DNA from: an uncultured Roseicyclus sp.
GTDB lineage: Bacteria; Pseudomonadota; Alphaproteobacteria; Rhodobacterales; Rhodobacteraceae
Assembly: GCA_947489665.1 (NCBI GenBank)
Contig: CANLEH010000001.1
Location: 840,501-904,500 of the forward strand
DNA: 64,000 nucleotides
Direction of reading: 5' to 3'
In this document: in pieces, positions 9,500 to 16,822 of the stretch
Layout of the letters: every line of letters begins with the position of its first letter
How positions within the stretch are numbered: the first letter of the stretch is position 1
Translations under genes and position numbers: made by a program
Notes under the pieces: generated by a model
Seen by the model: only the letters and a program-made list of their open reading frames with translations
What the model was told of the DNA's origin: nothing
Databases searched by the model: none

Positions 9500-9904
9500 A
9501 TGACCCTCTTCCAACTTCTCCCCGCTATCGCCTACGCCGCCTGTCTGTTCGTCGTGTTCCGCCACGCGCTGTCCCCTGCGGACACCAGCCCCGGAAACTG
9601 GCGCTGGCCCGCCGCCCTCAGCGCGATCTTTCTGGCCTTCACTCTCTATCAAATCGCGACCGACGGCATACTGATGTTCTGGACCAATCACAGCGTCAAC
9701 GCCACTGGCAACCAGGTCTGGTTTGATCTGCTGATGTCGGTTTCCATGGCCTTTATTCTGCTCCTATCCCGGGCGCGGGCGCTGAACATGGCTATCATCC
9801 CTTGGGCGATCTTCGTGGCCAGCACGGCCTCCATCGGGCTCTTTGCCATGTGGGCGCGGGTCCTGTATCTGGAGGAAAAGCAAAGCTTCGCTCAACCCGC
9901 CTAA
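9500..9904 (+). CDS. Small integral membrane protein of unknown function
   Basis: The 134-residue protein has about four hydrophobic segments (residues 4-22, 36-54, 70-88, 96-118) with short loops and a charged C-terminus ending EEKQSFAQPA. A weak purine-rich stretch precedes the ATG. I do not recognise a family. The divergent TetR gene and shared operators suggest it is the main regulated target. It could be a small-molecule export or sensing component, but nothing in the sequence shows this. A cytoplasmic-membrane location is inferred from hydropathy. Confidence 0.75.
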   Translation: MTLFQLLPAIAYAACLFVVFRHALSPADTSPGNWRWPAALSAIFLAFTLYQIATDGILMFWTNHSVNATGNQVWFDLLMSVSMAFILLLSRARALNMAIIPWAIFVASTASIGLFAMWARVLYLEEKQSFAQPA

Positions 9905-9909
9905 GATGC

Positions 9910-10944
9910 TCACTGCTCCATCGCGGCGTCCCAAGCCTCCAGAAAGCTTTCACGGTTCAGGCGGTCGAGGTACACCATCAGGGCCGGTCCCAAACGGATC
10001 GGCCCGAAGGTTGAGGCGGCAACTTCGCCACGCGCCTGCAAAGGCGGCAGGACCGGCGCAGGCCCGTTGCCCATCCCCTCGCTCAAAAGCGCATCCAGCA
10101 TCAGACCCGCAGCGCCAACCCGCTCCGCTGTGGCGGGGATCAGCGCGGTGCGCAGCATGACATTCGCAAAATCCTCCAACGGCAGGATCGCAAGCCCCTC
10201 ATCCAAGCCCAATCGCCCCTCGGCATAAGAGCCAAGCACGTTGTACGCCAACGCCAATTCGCCAGAGGCGACATCATCGATCATCTGCGACGAGCAACAA
10301 TAAAGCCGCGCGTCCAGCCGCCCCATCACCTCCGTCAGGCGCCAATAGGCATCGGTGGAACGCGCCTCCTGCGTGGCAAACAGATAGCCAAGGCCACTGG
10401 CGCGCAGATCATAGGTGCCAACCCCACCGGCAAACCGGTCGGGGTGATCGCGCAGCAGCGTGACCAGATCGGCGCGCGTGCGGGGCAGGGCAAGCCCCTC
10501 AAACCGCTCCGCATTGATCACGATGACGGCAGGTTCTGCCGTGAACGCGAACAGCTGGTCATTCCATCGCGCCCAATCGGGCAAAGCCTGCGTCACCGCG
10601 CTGGAATAGCTCTGCGCAAAGCCATCATTGGCCAACGCGAATTGCAGGTCCATGGCTGAGGACAACGCCAGATCAAACACCGCCCCGCCCCGGATCGCGC
10701 GGTGCAACTCGGCGGATGAGACGGCCACATAATCAATGCCAAGGTCCGGGTTTGCGCTTTGGAACCGCAAAAGGAAGGGCTCGAACACATCCAGATCAGC
10801 GGTTGAGATCACGCGCAGCATGTCCGCGCCTGTGCCGGGATAGGTGCGGCGATCCTCAATCTCGAAATCCTGCGCCCCCACCGCCGACGCGGCGAGGAGG
10901 GACGCCAACAGCGGCCCGAGGAGGGGCGCGAAAAACCGCCTCAT
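9910..10944 (-). CDS. Periplasmic solute-binding protein (Fe3+/spermidine-type), coupled to TctE
   Basis: The 344-residue protein starts MRRFFAPLL with a signal peptide and probable cleavage after SAVGA. The mature part looks like a class II ABC binding protein (MLRVISTADLDVFEPFLLRF, AELHRAIRGGAVFDLALSSAMD, TAEPAVIVINAERF). The start is set by a 4-base ATGA overlap with the tctE stop. There is no permease or ATPase gene beside it. Its place as the last gene of a tctD-tctE operon suggests it is an accessory sensor that presents a ligand to the kinase rather than a transport component. An unusual CCSS stretch occurs mid-protein. Confidence 0.75.
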   Translation of the reverse strand: MRRFFAPLLGPLLASLLAASAVGAQDFEIEDRRTYPGTGADMLRVISTADLDVFEPFLLRFQSANPDLGIDYVAVSSAELHRAIRGGAVFDLALSSAMDLQFALANDGFAQSYSSAVTQALPDWARWNDQLFAFTAEPAVIVINAERFEGLALPRTRADLVTLLRDHPDRFAGGVGTYDLRASGLGYLFATQEARSTDAYWRLTEVMGRLDARLYCCSSQMIDDVASGELALAYNVLGSYAEGRLGLDEGLAILPLEDFANVMLRTALIPATAERVGAAGLMLDALLSEGMGNGPAPVLPPLQARGEVAASTFGPIRLGPALMVYLDRLNRESFLEAWDAAMEQ

Positions 10945-12317
10945 GCGGCGGGCAAGATCAGCGACACACATGCACCCGCTCCCTCCTCATTGCTGGTCAG
11001 GTCGAGGCGTCCGCCATGGGCGCGCAGCACTTCGTCGGCGATGGTCAGCCCAAGGCCGGACCCAACCACACCCTCCACCTGATCGCCCCGCCGGAACCGT
11101 TCGGTCAATTGCGTGGCCGATGCTTGCCCAAAGCCCGGGCCCTGATCGCGCACCATCACTTGCGCTTCGCCGCCGCCATTGCGGACAGACAGGGTCACGA
11201 CCGTCTCAGCCGGTGAGTATTTGATGGCATTATCCAACACATTGCGCAGCGCGTTCTGGATCAGGATCTCATCCCCCTCCGCATGGGCCGGGGCCATATC
11301 CAGTGCAATATCGATATCCTTCATCTGCGCCGTTGGCCGCAGCGCTTCGGCCACATCCCCCACCAGCGCAGGCAGGTCGAGCCGCTCACGGGTCAGATCA
11401 TCCGCACGGAACGAGACCATGGCATGGTCCAGCAATTGCGAGGCCGAGCGGGAGCTTTCGTCGACTGCCCGGATCACCCGGCGCAGCGTCTGTTTCTGGC
11501 TCTCTTCCTCCACCGAATGCAGGGCAATCTCCGCCTGCGCGCGCACGACCGCCAAAGGGGTGCGCACCCGATGCGCGGCCTCGGCGATGAAATCTTCTGA
11601 CCGGCGCAGCGATCCGCCAAGGCGTTCCATCAACCGGTTCAAGGCGCGGACCAGCGGCATCAATTCCGGCGGCCCCTGCCGTCTGAGCGGGCGCAAATCC
11701 GACGGCCCTCGCGTCGCCAGATGCTGCGCCATCGTGTTCAGCGGGCGGAGCGAGGCGCGCACCGCAAACGCCGCGATCCCCACCGCCAGCACAAACACCA
11801 TGCCCGACAGGACAGCCGCCTGCCGCGACAGTCCCGCCGCAATTGTCTGCACCCCGTCGCGTGTCTGCGCCAGCGTGACCGTGACAGGCACCGCCGCCCC
11901 GTCGCGCTGGATGATCCGTTGCAGGCTGACCGCCCGTACCGTCACGTCGCGGTAGGGCAGGGTCGCAAAGCGCGCCTCGCCTGATGTCGCTTCCGGCCCC
12001 TCCAGATCACCATATCCCGTCAGCACCTCGTCGCCCACCGCCACACGGTAGAACACCCGGTCCTCGCTCAGCGCGCCCAACATCGAGAACGCCGAATAGG
12101 GCAGCTCCAGCCGGATCTCGCCCCCTTCGGAGCGGAGCGTTTCCGCAATCGATGTGGCCGAGGCCGCGAGGATATTGTCCTGCGTCCGCCCCGCCGCCTC
12201 ACGGGCAAACGACGTCACCATGTACCAGCTGACCAGCGCCAGGATCGCAACCATTGCCGCCAGAAACAGCGTCAGCCGCCGGGCGATCGACCAGCGTTCC
12301 GAGACTCCGCCGCTCAT
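10941..12317 (-). CDS. tctE: Sensor histidine kinase, TctE-like
   Basis: The 458-residue membrane kinase has TM1 at about 14-36, a periplasmic TctE N-terminal-like domain (AETLRSEGGEIRLELPYSAF), a second TM (AAVLSGMVFVLAVGIAAFAV), HAMP, the H-box FIAEAAHRVRTPLA, and a HATPase domain with the N box (NALRNVLDNAIKYSP) and G boxes (DQGPGFG, GSGLGLTIA). It overlaps tctD upstream and the binding-protein gene downstream by 4 bases each. TctE homologues control tricarboxylate transporters, and tctCBA lies about 3 kb away on the other strand. The start at 12317 follows the overlap. Confidence 0.87.
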   Translation of the reverse strand: MSGGVSERWSIARRLTLFLAAMVAILALVSWYMVTSFAREAAGRTQDNILAASATSIAETLRSEGGEIRLELPYSAFSMLGALSEDRVFYRVAVGDEVLTGYGDLEGPEATSGEARFATLPYRDVTVRAVSLQRIIQRDGAAVPVTVTLAQTRDGVQTIAAGLSRQAAVLSGMVFVLAVGIAAFAVRASLRPLNTMAQHLATRGPSDLRPLRRQGPPELMPLVRALNRLMERLGGSLRRSEDFIAEAAHRVRTPLAVVRAQAEIALHSVEEESQKQTLRRVIRAVDESSRSASQLLDHAMVSFRADDLTRERLDLPALVGDVAEALRPTAQMKDIDIALDMAPAHAEGDEILIQNALRNVLDNAIKYSPAETVVTLSVRNGGGEAQVMVRDQGPGFGQASATQLTERFRRGDQVEGVVGSGLGLTIADEVLRAHGGRLDLTSNEEGAGACVSLILPAA

Positions 12318-12973
12318 GTATCCATCCGGTAACCAAGTCCACGCACCGTCTCGATCCGCACGCCAACCCCGTCCAGCTTCTTGCGCAACCGGCCCACGTA
12401 AACCTCGATGGCATTTTCCGTCACATCCGCCTCCAGGCTGAAGAGGCGGTCCAGCAATTGCCCCTTGGACAGGATCTGCCCCTGCGCGCGGGCGAATACC
12501 TCCAACAGGCGCAATTCTCGGTTGCGCAGGTCCAGCACCTGGCCGCCATGCCGCAACGTGCCGGCCATGGGGTCGAATACCGCTTCGCCCAAGGTAATCT
12601 CGTTCTTCGCGGCCCCGCCGCGACGGCGCAGAACGGCCCGACACCGCGCCTCCAGCTCACTGAAATCAAAGGGCTTCGTGATGTAGTCGTCAGCACCTTG
12701 GTCCAGTGCGCCCACCCGGTCGCTGATCTGGCTGCGTGCGGTCAGCACAATCACCGGCGTCTCCAGATGATCGCGATGGTGGCTCAGGAATTCGCGCCCA
12801 TCCCCATCGGGCAGCATCACGTCCAGCAGGATCAGGTCGTAATCGGCCACGGCCAGACAATCCTCCGCCGCGCCAAGCGTGCCGGCATGGTCCACGGCAT
12901 GGCCATCCAGCCCCAGCCGCTGCACCACCGCCTCGGCCAGTTCCGCATTGTCTTCGACCAATAGAAACCGCAT
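12314..12973 (-). CDS. tctD: OmpR/PhoB-family response regulator, TctD-like
   Basis: The 219-residue regulator has a receiver domain (MRFLLVEDNAELAEA, phospho-acceptor Asp51 in LILLDVMLP, Lys in ITKPFDF) and a C-terminal winged helix (ARAQGQILSKGQLLDRLF, VTENAIEVYVGRLRKKL). It is partner of the overlapping TctE kinase and by family an activator of tctCBA. The start at 12973 has a GAGGG ribosome-binding site. Candidate target direct repeats with 11-base spacing occur upstream of tctC at 15130-15150. Confidence 0.9.
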   Translation of the reverse strand: MRFLLVEDNAELAEAVVQRLGLDGHAVDHAGTLGAAEDCLAVADYDLILLDVMLPDGDGREFLSHHRDHLETPVIVLTARSQISDRVGALDQGADDYITKPFDFSELEARCRAVLRRRGGAAKNEITLGEAVFDPMAGTLRHGGQVLDLRNRELRLLEVFARAQGQILSKGQLLDRLFSLEADVTENAIEVYVGRLRKKLDGVGVRIETVRGLGYRMDT

Positions 12974-13033
12974 CCGGCCCTCCCTCACGCGCGAGAGTGC
13001 CGTTGCCATTCATCCGACGCAACTGTCCAGATG

Positions 13034-13642
13034 TCAGACCAGCCCGGCCATGGCCGCAAAGGGATCGTGGTCCGGGTCATCGTTCCAGATATATTCGCAA
13101 CCCTCGGCCATCTCATCGGCCGCTGCGCGCCCGAACAAATCCGCCGCGGCCGCCAGCGCCATGTCCATGCCCGCCGATACACCGGATGAGGTGAAGAATT
13201 TCCCATCCTGCACCCAGCGGGCCTGTTTCACCCACTCCACATTGGGGGCCAGATGCACCGTGTCGTTGAAGTCGAGCTTGTTTGTCGTCGCGCGCTTGCC
13301 GTCCAACACACCCGCCATGCCAAGCACAATGGTGCCCGTGCAAACCGCCATCACGCGCTCCGCCTTGGCCGAGGTTTCTGCAATCCACCCCAGAAAATCC
13401 GCGTCCTTCGCCGCGTCCAGGGCCGAGTCACCACCCGGCACAAAGAGAAGCTCATAATCGCTGCTCTCGGCCAGCGTCCGGTCCGGCACGATCCGCTGCC
13501 CATGGCGGCTTGGCACCGGATCAAGCGTCATCGCAACAGTCACAACCTCAATCTCGTCCCGGAACCCGCCGAGCATCTCGATCGGCCCGAAATAGTCGAG
13601 GGTCTGGAACCCCGGAAACACAAGCGCTGCCATTCTGCGCAT
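13034..13642 (-). CDS. DJ-1/PfpI family protein
   Basis: The 202-residue protein has the DJ-1/PfpI fold: FPGFQTLDYFGPIEML at the N-terminus, VPGGDSAL, and the nucleophile elbow AVCTGTIVLGMAG with Cys101. Asp16 and Glu22 are placed as in isonitrile hydratase-like members. It lacks the AraC DNA-binding extension of GATase1-type regulators. It lies between the GAF kinase gene and tctD on the same strand, with gaps of 37 and 60 bases. A role in the tricarboxylate locus is only positional; an isonitrile hydratase or glyoxalase-like activity is possible. Confidence 0.8.
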   Translation of the reverse strand: MRRMAALVFPGFQTLDYFGPIEMLGGFRDEIEVVTVAMTLDPVPSRHGQRIVPDRTLAESSDYELLFVPGGDSALDAAKDADFLGWIAETSAKAERVMAVCTGTIVLGMAGVLDGKRATTNKLDFNDTVHLAPNVEWVKQARWVQDGKFFTSSGVSAGMDMALAAAADLFGRAAADEMAEGCEYIWNDDPDHDPFAAMAGLV

Positions 13643-13679
13643 ATCAGGCCCCTTTTTTGGATGAATGCCCTCGCCCGGA

Positions 13680-14972
13680 TCAACCGGCCGACCGCGCCAA
13701 TTGGCCCTGCGATCCGTCAGACCGCAGCGGCAGGCGCAGCGAAAAGATCGCGCCCTTGCCGGGGCCGTCGCTGGCCGCCGTCACGTCGCCGCCATGGGCC
13801 CGCGCGATCTGCCGCACATTGCTCAGTCCAAGGCCCGTGGCACTTTCACCACCGGTCGGCTTGGCCGACAGGATCTGAAACGCCCCGAACGCGTAGCTCA
13901 GATCGCTCTGCGTCATGCCCTGTCCCTGGTCCTGCACATGGACAGTGACCGCCCCATGGCCGACCTCGACGCGAGCTGTGATCTCGGTGGCGGGCGGCGA
14001 ATATTTCACCGCATTGCCGATCAGGTTGTCGATGGCCTCCAGGCACAGCGTTTCATCCAGCAGCGCCATGACAGGGCCATCCGCCTCCAGCCGTATCGCG
14101 ATGTCCTTGCGCGCTGCATCCTCAGCGTTGTTGCTGACCGCCTGACGCACCAGCGAGGTTGCGTCGGTCTCACGCGGGCGGATCGCAATCCGCGCGCTCT
14201 CGCTCCGGCACCGGGCCAGCGTGGCATCAATGATCCCTGAAAGCCGGTCAGCATTCGCCATGATCTTCTCGAACTCCACTTCGGCTTTTTCGGCGTCAAA
14301 CCGGCCGTTGCCAAGCCGCGCCTGCATCAACTCGACCTTTGCGACAATCGCGGCCAACGGGTTGCGAATGTCATGCGCCACCATGCCCATCACCGAGGTC
14401 TTGAACTGATTGGCTTCGTGCAGGGCCTGATTGCGCAATTCCATCGACTCGTTGAGCGATTGCAGACGGTCAATCAACTGTTCACGCTCGGCGATCAGCG
14501 TCTTGTGCCGCATCTCGGCCTCTATCCGTGCGCCAAAGATCTTTACGATGTCCGTGGCCATCTGCGGCATGACAATCGGCGATTCCGAGAAGACGGCAAA
14601 GTTGCCGACAACCCGATTTTCATGGTCGCGAATGGGGACGCCCACATAGCCTTCCCAGCCGCTTTCGCGCGGGAATTGTTGGGCCAAAGCCCGCGGAACC
14701 GTGAACGTCTCGCCGCGGTAGACACAATGGCAGGGCGTGCCTTGAAGGTTGTAGGCTATGCCCGCCTTCGGCATGCCATCCTTCAGCGCATAGGTTGCTT
14801 CTGCACGGGTGGCGGGGTTGCCATTCCCGACGGTCACCAGAACCATCCGGGCATCCATGGCACGGCGCAGGGCAAAGACGACACGTTCCAGAAACGCCGT
14901 CCCGATCTCCCCGCCAACTTCGTTGGCAAGCGCCGAAAGCGGGGCCGCGCTCAGTGCCTCAACGTCGCTCAA
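13680..14972 (-). CDS. GAF-domain sensor histidine kinase (probable TTG start)
   Basis: The roughly 430-residue kinase has an N-terminal GAF domain (about 25-155, with QGTPCHCVYRGE and GYVGVPIRDHENRVVGNFAV), a coiled coil near 155-190, an H-box with His at about 200 (MVAHDIRNPLAAI), and a HATPase domain (NLIGNAVKYSP, DQGQGMT, GLGLSNVRQIA). No transmembrane segment, so it is cytosolic. There is no suitable ATG. GGAGGA lies six bases before a TTG at 14972; a GTG at 14978 is the alternative. It heads the minus-strand operon and is divergent from tctC. No cognate regulator adjoins except tctD. Confidence 0.82.
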   Translation of the reverse strand: MSDVEALSAAPLSALANEVGGEIGTAFLERVVFALRRAMDARMVLVTVGNGNPATRAEATYALKDGMPKAGIAYNLQGTPCHCVYRGETFTVPRALAQQFPRESGWEGYVGVPIRDHENRVVGNFAVFSESPIVMPQMATDIVKIFGARIEAEMRHKTLIAEREQLIDRLQSLNESMELRNQALHEANQFKTSVMGMVAHDIRNPLAAIVAKVELMQARLGNGRFDAEKAEVEFEKIMANADRLSGIIDATLARCRSESARIAIRPRETDATSLVRQAVSNNAEDAARKDIAIRLEADGPVMALLDETLCLEAIDNLIGNAVKYSPPATEITARVEVGHGAVTVHVQDQGQGMTQSDLSYAFGAFQILSAKPTGGESATGLGLSNVRQIARAHGGDVTAASDGPGKGAIFSLRLPLRSDGSQGQLARSAG

Positions 14973-15123
14973 GACCACTCCTCCATTTGGGGCACCGGAC
15001 TTGGAAAAGCTACGCCATTCGATCCTTTGAAGTCCAGCGTCACCGCCCGGCGTCCGTGCACCGGCACACACATGCCTGCGCCTTTCCCGATCCGTCCTGT
15101 AAGCTAGAGCGCCGGGTTCACCT

Positions 15124-15188
15124 GTCCATGTCAGGCTTCTGTCAGCTTCACATGCAACGAATCCCCCAAGGACGGTGGAGGACCGTCC
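15124..15188 (+). promoter_or_regulatory. tctC upstream region: TctD-type direct repeats and a hairpin
   Basis: Two direct repeats, GTCAGGCTTCT (15130-15140) and GTCAGCTTCA (15141-15150), are 11 bases apart, the spacing typical of PhoB/OmpR-family sites. A further GTC sits at 15124. A hairpin with stem GGACGGT/ACCGTCC and loop GGAGG (15170-15188) ends 20 bases before the tctC start codon and could affect translation or mark an attenuator. These are the main visible signals in the 236-base divergent gap. Confidence 0.45.
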
Positions 15189-15208
15189 AACTATGGGAGG
15201 AAAACCAA

Positions 15209-16186
15209 ATGAAATTCACACGTCGCGTCATGATGACGGCGGCCGCCGCTATGGTGGCATTTTCCGGTGCAGCGCAAGCTGACGGGCACCAGGTGCTTGA
15301 AGAGCTGCACTTTCTGATCCCGGGCGGCGCTGGCGGCGGCTGGGATGGCACCGCACGCGGCACCGGTGAGGCGCTGACAGGCGCTGGCATCGTTGGCACC
15401 GCGTCCTACGAGAACATGTCCGGTGGCGGCGGCGGTGTGGCCATCGCCCACCTGATCGAGAATGCCGACAGCATGGGCAACACGATGATGGTGAACTCCA
15501 CCCCCATCGTCATCCGTTCGCTGACGGGTGTGTTCCCGCAAAGCTTCCGTGACCTGACGCTCGTCGCCGGCACCATCGGTGACTACGCCGCCCTCGTCGT
15601 TGGCGCAGACAGCGAAATCCAGGACATGGCAGGCCTTGTGGCGGCCTATGAAGCGGATGCGGGCGCCTTCGCCATCGGCGGCGGCTCCGTGCCCGGCGGC
15701 ATGGACCACCTTGTCGCTGCCATGGCCATGCAGGCCGCAGATCAGGACCCGACCGGGTTCAGCTATGTCGCCTATGATGCAGGCGGGGCCGCAATGGCAG
15801 CCCTTCTCTCGGGTGAGATCCAAGCGCTTTCCACCGGCTTCTCGGAAGCCGTGGCACTGGCTCAGCAGGGCGAAGTCCGCATCATCGGTGTGACCGCAGC
15901 GGATCGTGTCGACACCTTCGCCGACGCGCCTACGATGATGGAGCAGGGCCTCGACGTGGAATTCGTCAACTGGCGCGGCTTCTTCGCCGCACCCGGTCTG
16001 GATGATGCAACCGTCGAAAGCATGCGCGCCGCCATCGCTGCGATGTACGACACCCCCGAATGGGAAGAGGTTCGTGCCCGCAACGGTTGGGTGAACATCC
16101 ACAACCCCGGTGCCGATTTTGAGGCCTTCCTCGAAGCGCAGGAACAGCAGATCGGTGATCTGATGCGCACTCTAGGGTTCCTGTAA
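15209..16186 (+). CDS. tctC: Tripartite tricarboxylate transporter periplasmic binding protein
   Basis: The 325-residue Bug/TctC-family receptor begins with a signal peptide (MKFTRRVMMTAAAAMVAFSG, cleavage near AQA-DG). The mature domain has the family pattern LHFLIPGGAGGGWDGTARG, SVPGGMDHLVA, and ITTGFSEA-like LSTGFSEAVALAQQG near the second lobe. The ATG has a GGGAGG site 9 bases upstream. It captures a carboxylated substrate, citrate or similar, in the periplasm for TctAB. It is separated from tctB by 129 bases containing strong hairpins, as expected where the receptor must be made in excess. Confidence 0.93.
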   Translation: MKFTRRVMMTAAAAMVAFSGAAQADGHQVLEELHFLIPGGAGGGWDGTARGTGEALTGAGIVGTASYENMSGGGGGVAIAHLIENADSMGNTMMVNSTPIVIRSLTGVFPQSFRDLTLVAGTIGDYAALVVGADSEIQDMAGLVAAYEADAGAFAIGGGSVPGGMDHLVAAMAMQAADQDPTGFSYVAYDAGGAAMAALLSGEIQALSTGFSEAVALAQQGEVRIIGVTAADRVDTFADAPTMMEQGLDVEFVNWRGFFAAPGLDDATVESMRAAIAAMYDTPEWEEVRARNGWVNIHNPGADFEAFLEAQEQQIGDLMRTLGFL

Positions 16187-16219
16187 ATCCATTATGGCGC
16201 GCGGGGCTCACTCGCGCGC

Positions 16220-16282
16220 CACGACCCGGGCTGAAGCCCGGCCTACATCACGTCGTGGACCGGGCCTTGGCCCGGGACCACC
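16220..16282. repeat. Tandem hairpins between tctC and tctB
   Basis: Two stems are visible: CCGGGCTGAAGCCCGG at 16226-16241, and a longer one at 16255-16281 built on ACCGGGCC-TT-GGCCCGG. CACGAC (16220-16225) can also pair with GTCGTG (16252-16257), so the two may fold together. No T-tract follows. It may stabilise the tctC message 3' end or be a REP-like dispersed palindrome. Confidence 0.6.
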
Positions 16283-16315
16283 AAAACACTTCAAACACCG
16301 GAAGGGAGGCCCCCA

Positions 16316-16810
16316 ATGGCGCTCGATCGCTGGATCGCGCTGGTCTTCGTGGCACTCTGCGTGCTCTACGGCTATGCCGCGTTCTTCACCATGGACCACC
16401 TGTTGCCGCCCTTCATGCAGCGCAACCCGGTCTGGCCCTCCACCTTCCCCAAAATCCTGTCGATCTGCGGCGTGATCGTCGGCCTCGTCGTGCTGCTCGG
16501 CATTGAAAAGCAGAGCACCGAGAAAGAGCCTTCGGCCACCGACATCAACTACCGCAATCTCGGCCAGTATCACATCGGTCAGGCGCTCGCCCTTCTGGGG
16601 CTGATGGTCGCCTACGCGCTATGCTTGCGTCCGCTTGGCTTCATCGCCTCAACGATCCTGTTTCTCAGCCTTGGCGCTACGGTTCTGGGGGAGCGTAAGT
16701 TCCACTACCTCATCCCCATTGCGGCCCTGGCGACCTTCTTCGTGTGGTATCTGGTGCAAGAGGTGCTCGGCATCTTCCTGCGGCCCTGGCCCACATTTCT
16801 TGTGAATTGA
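16316..16810 (+). CDS. tctB: Tripartite tricarboxylate transporter small membrane subunit
   Basis: The 164-residue TctB-family protein has four hydrophobic segments (about 7-27, 42-62, 85-110, 122-152) and the usual length. PSTFPKILSICGVIVG and LRPLGFIASTILFL fit the family. It is the small membrane partner of TctA. A GGAAGGAGG site lies just upstream of the ATG. tctA follows 12 bases downstream. Confidence 0.9.
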   Translation: MALDRWIALVFVALCVLYGYAAFFTMDHLLPPFMQRNPVWPSTFPKILSICGVIVGLVVLLGIEKQSTEKEPSATDINYRNLGQYHIGQALALLGLMVAYALCLRPLGFIASTILFLSLGATVLGERKFHYLIPIAALATFFVWYLVQEVLGIFLRPWPTFLVN

Positions 16811-16822
16811 GGGAGGTTCGTC

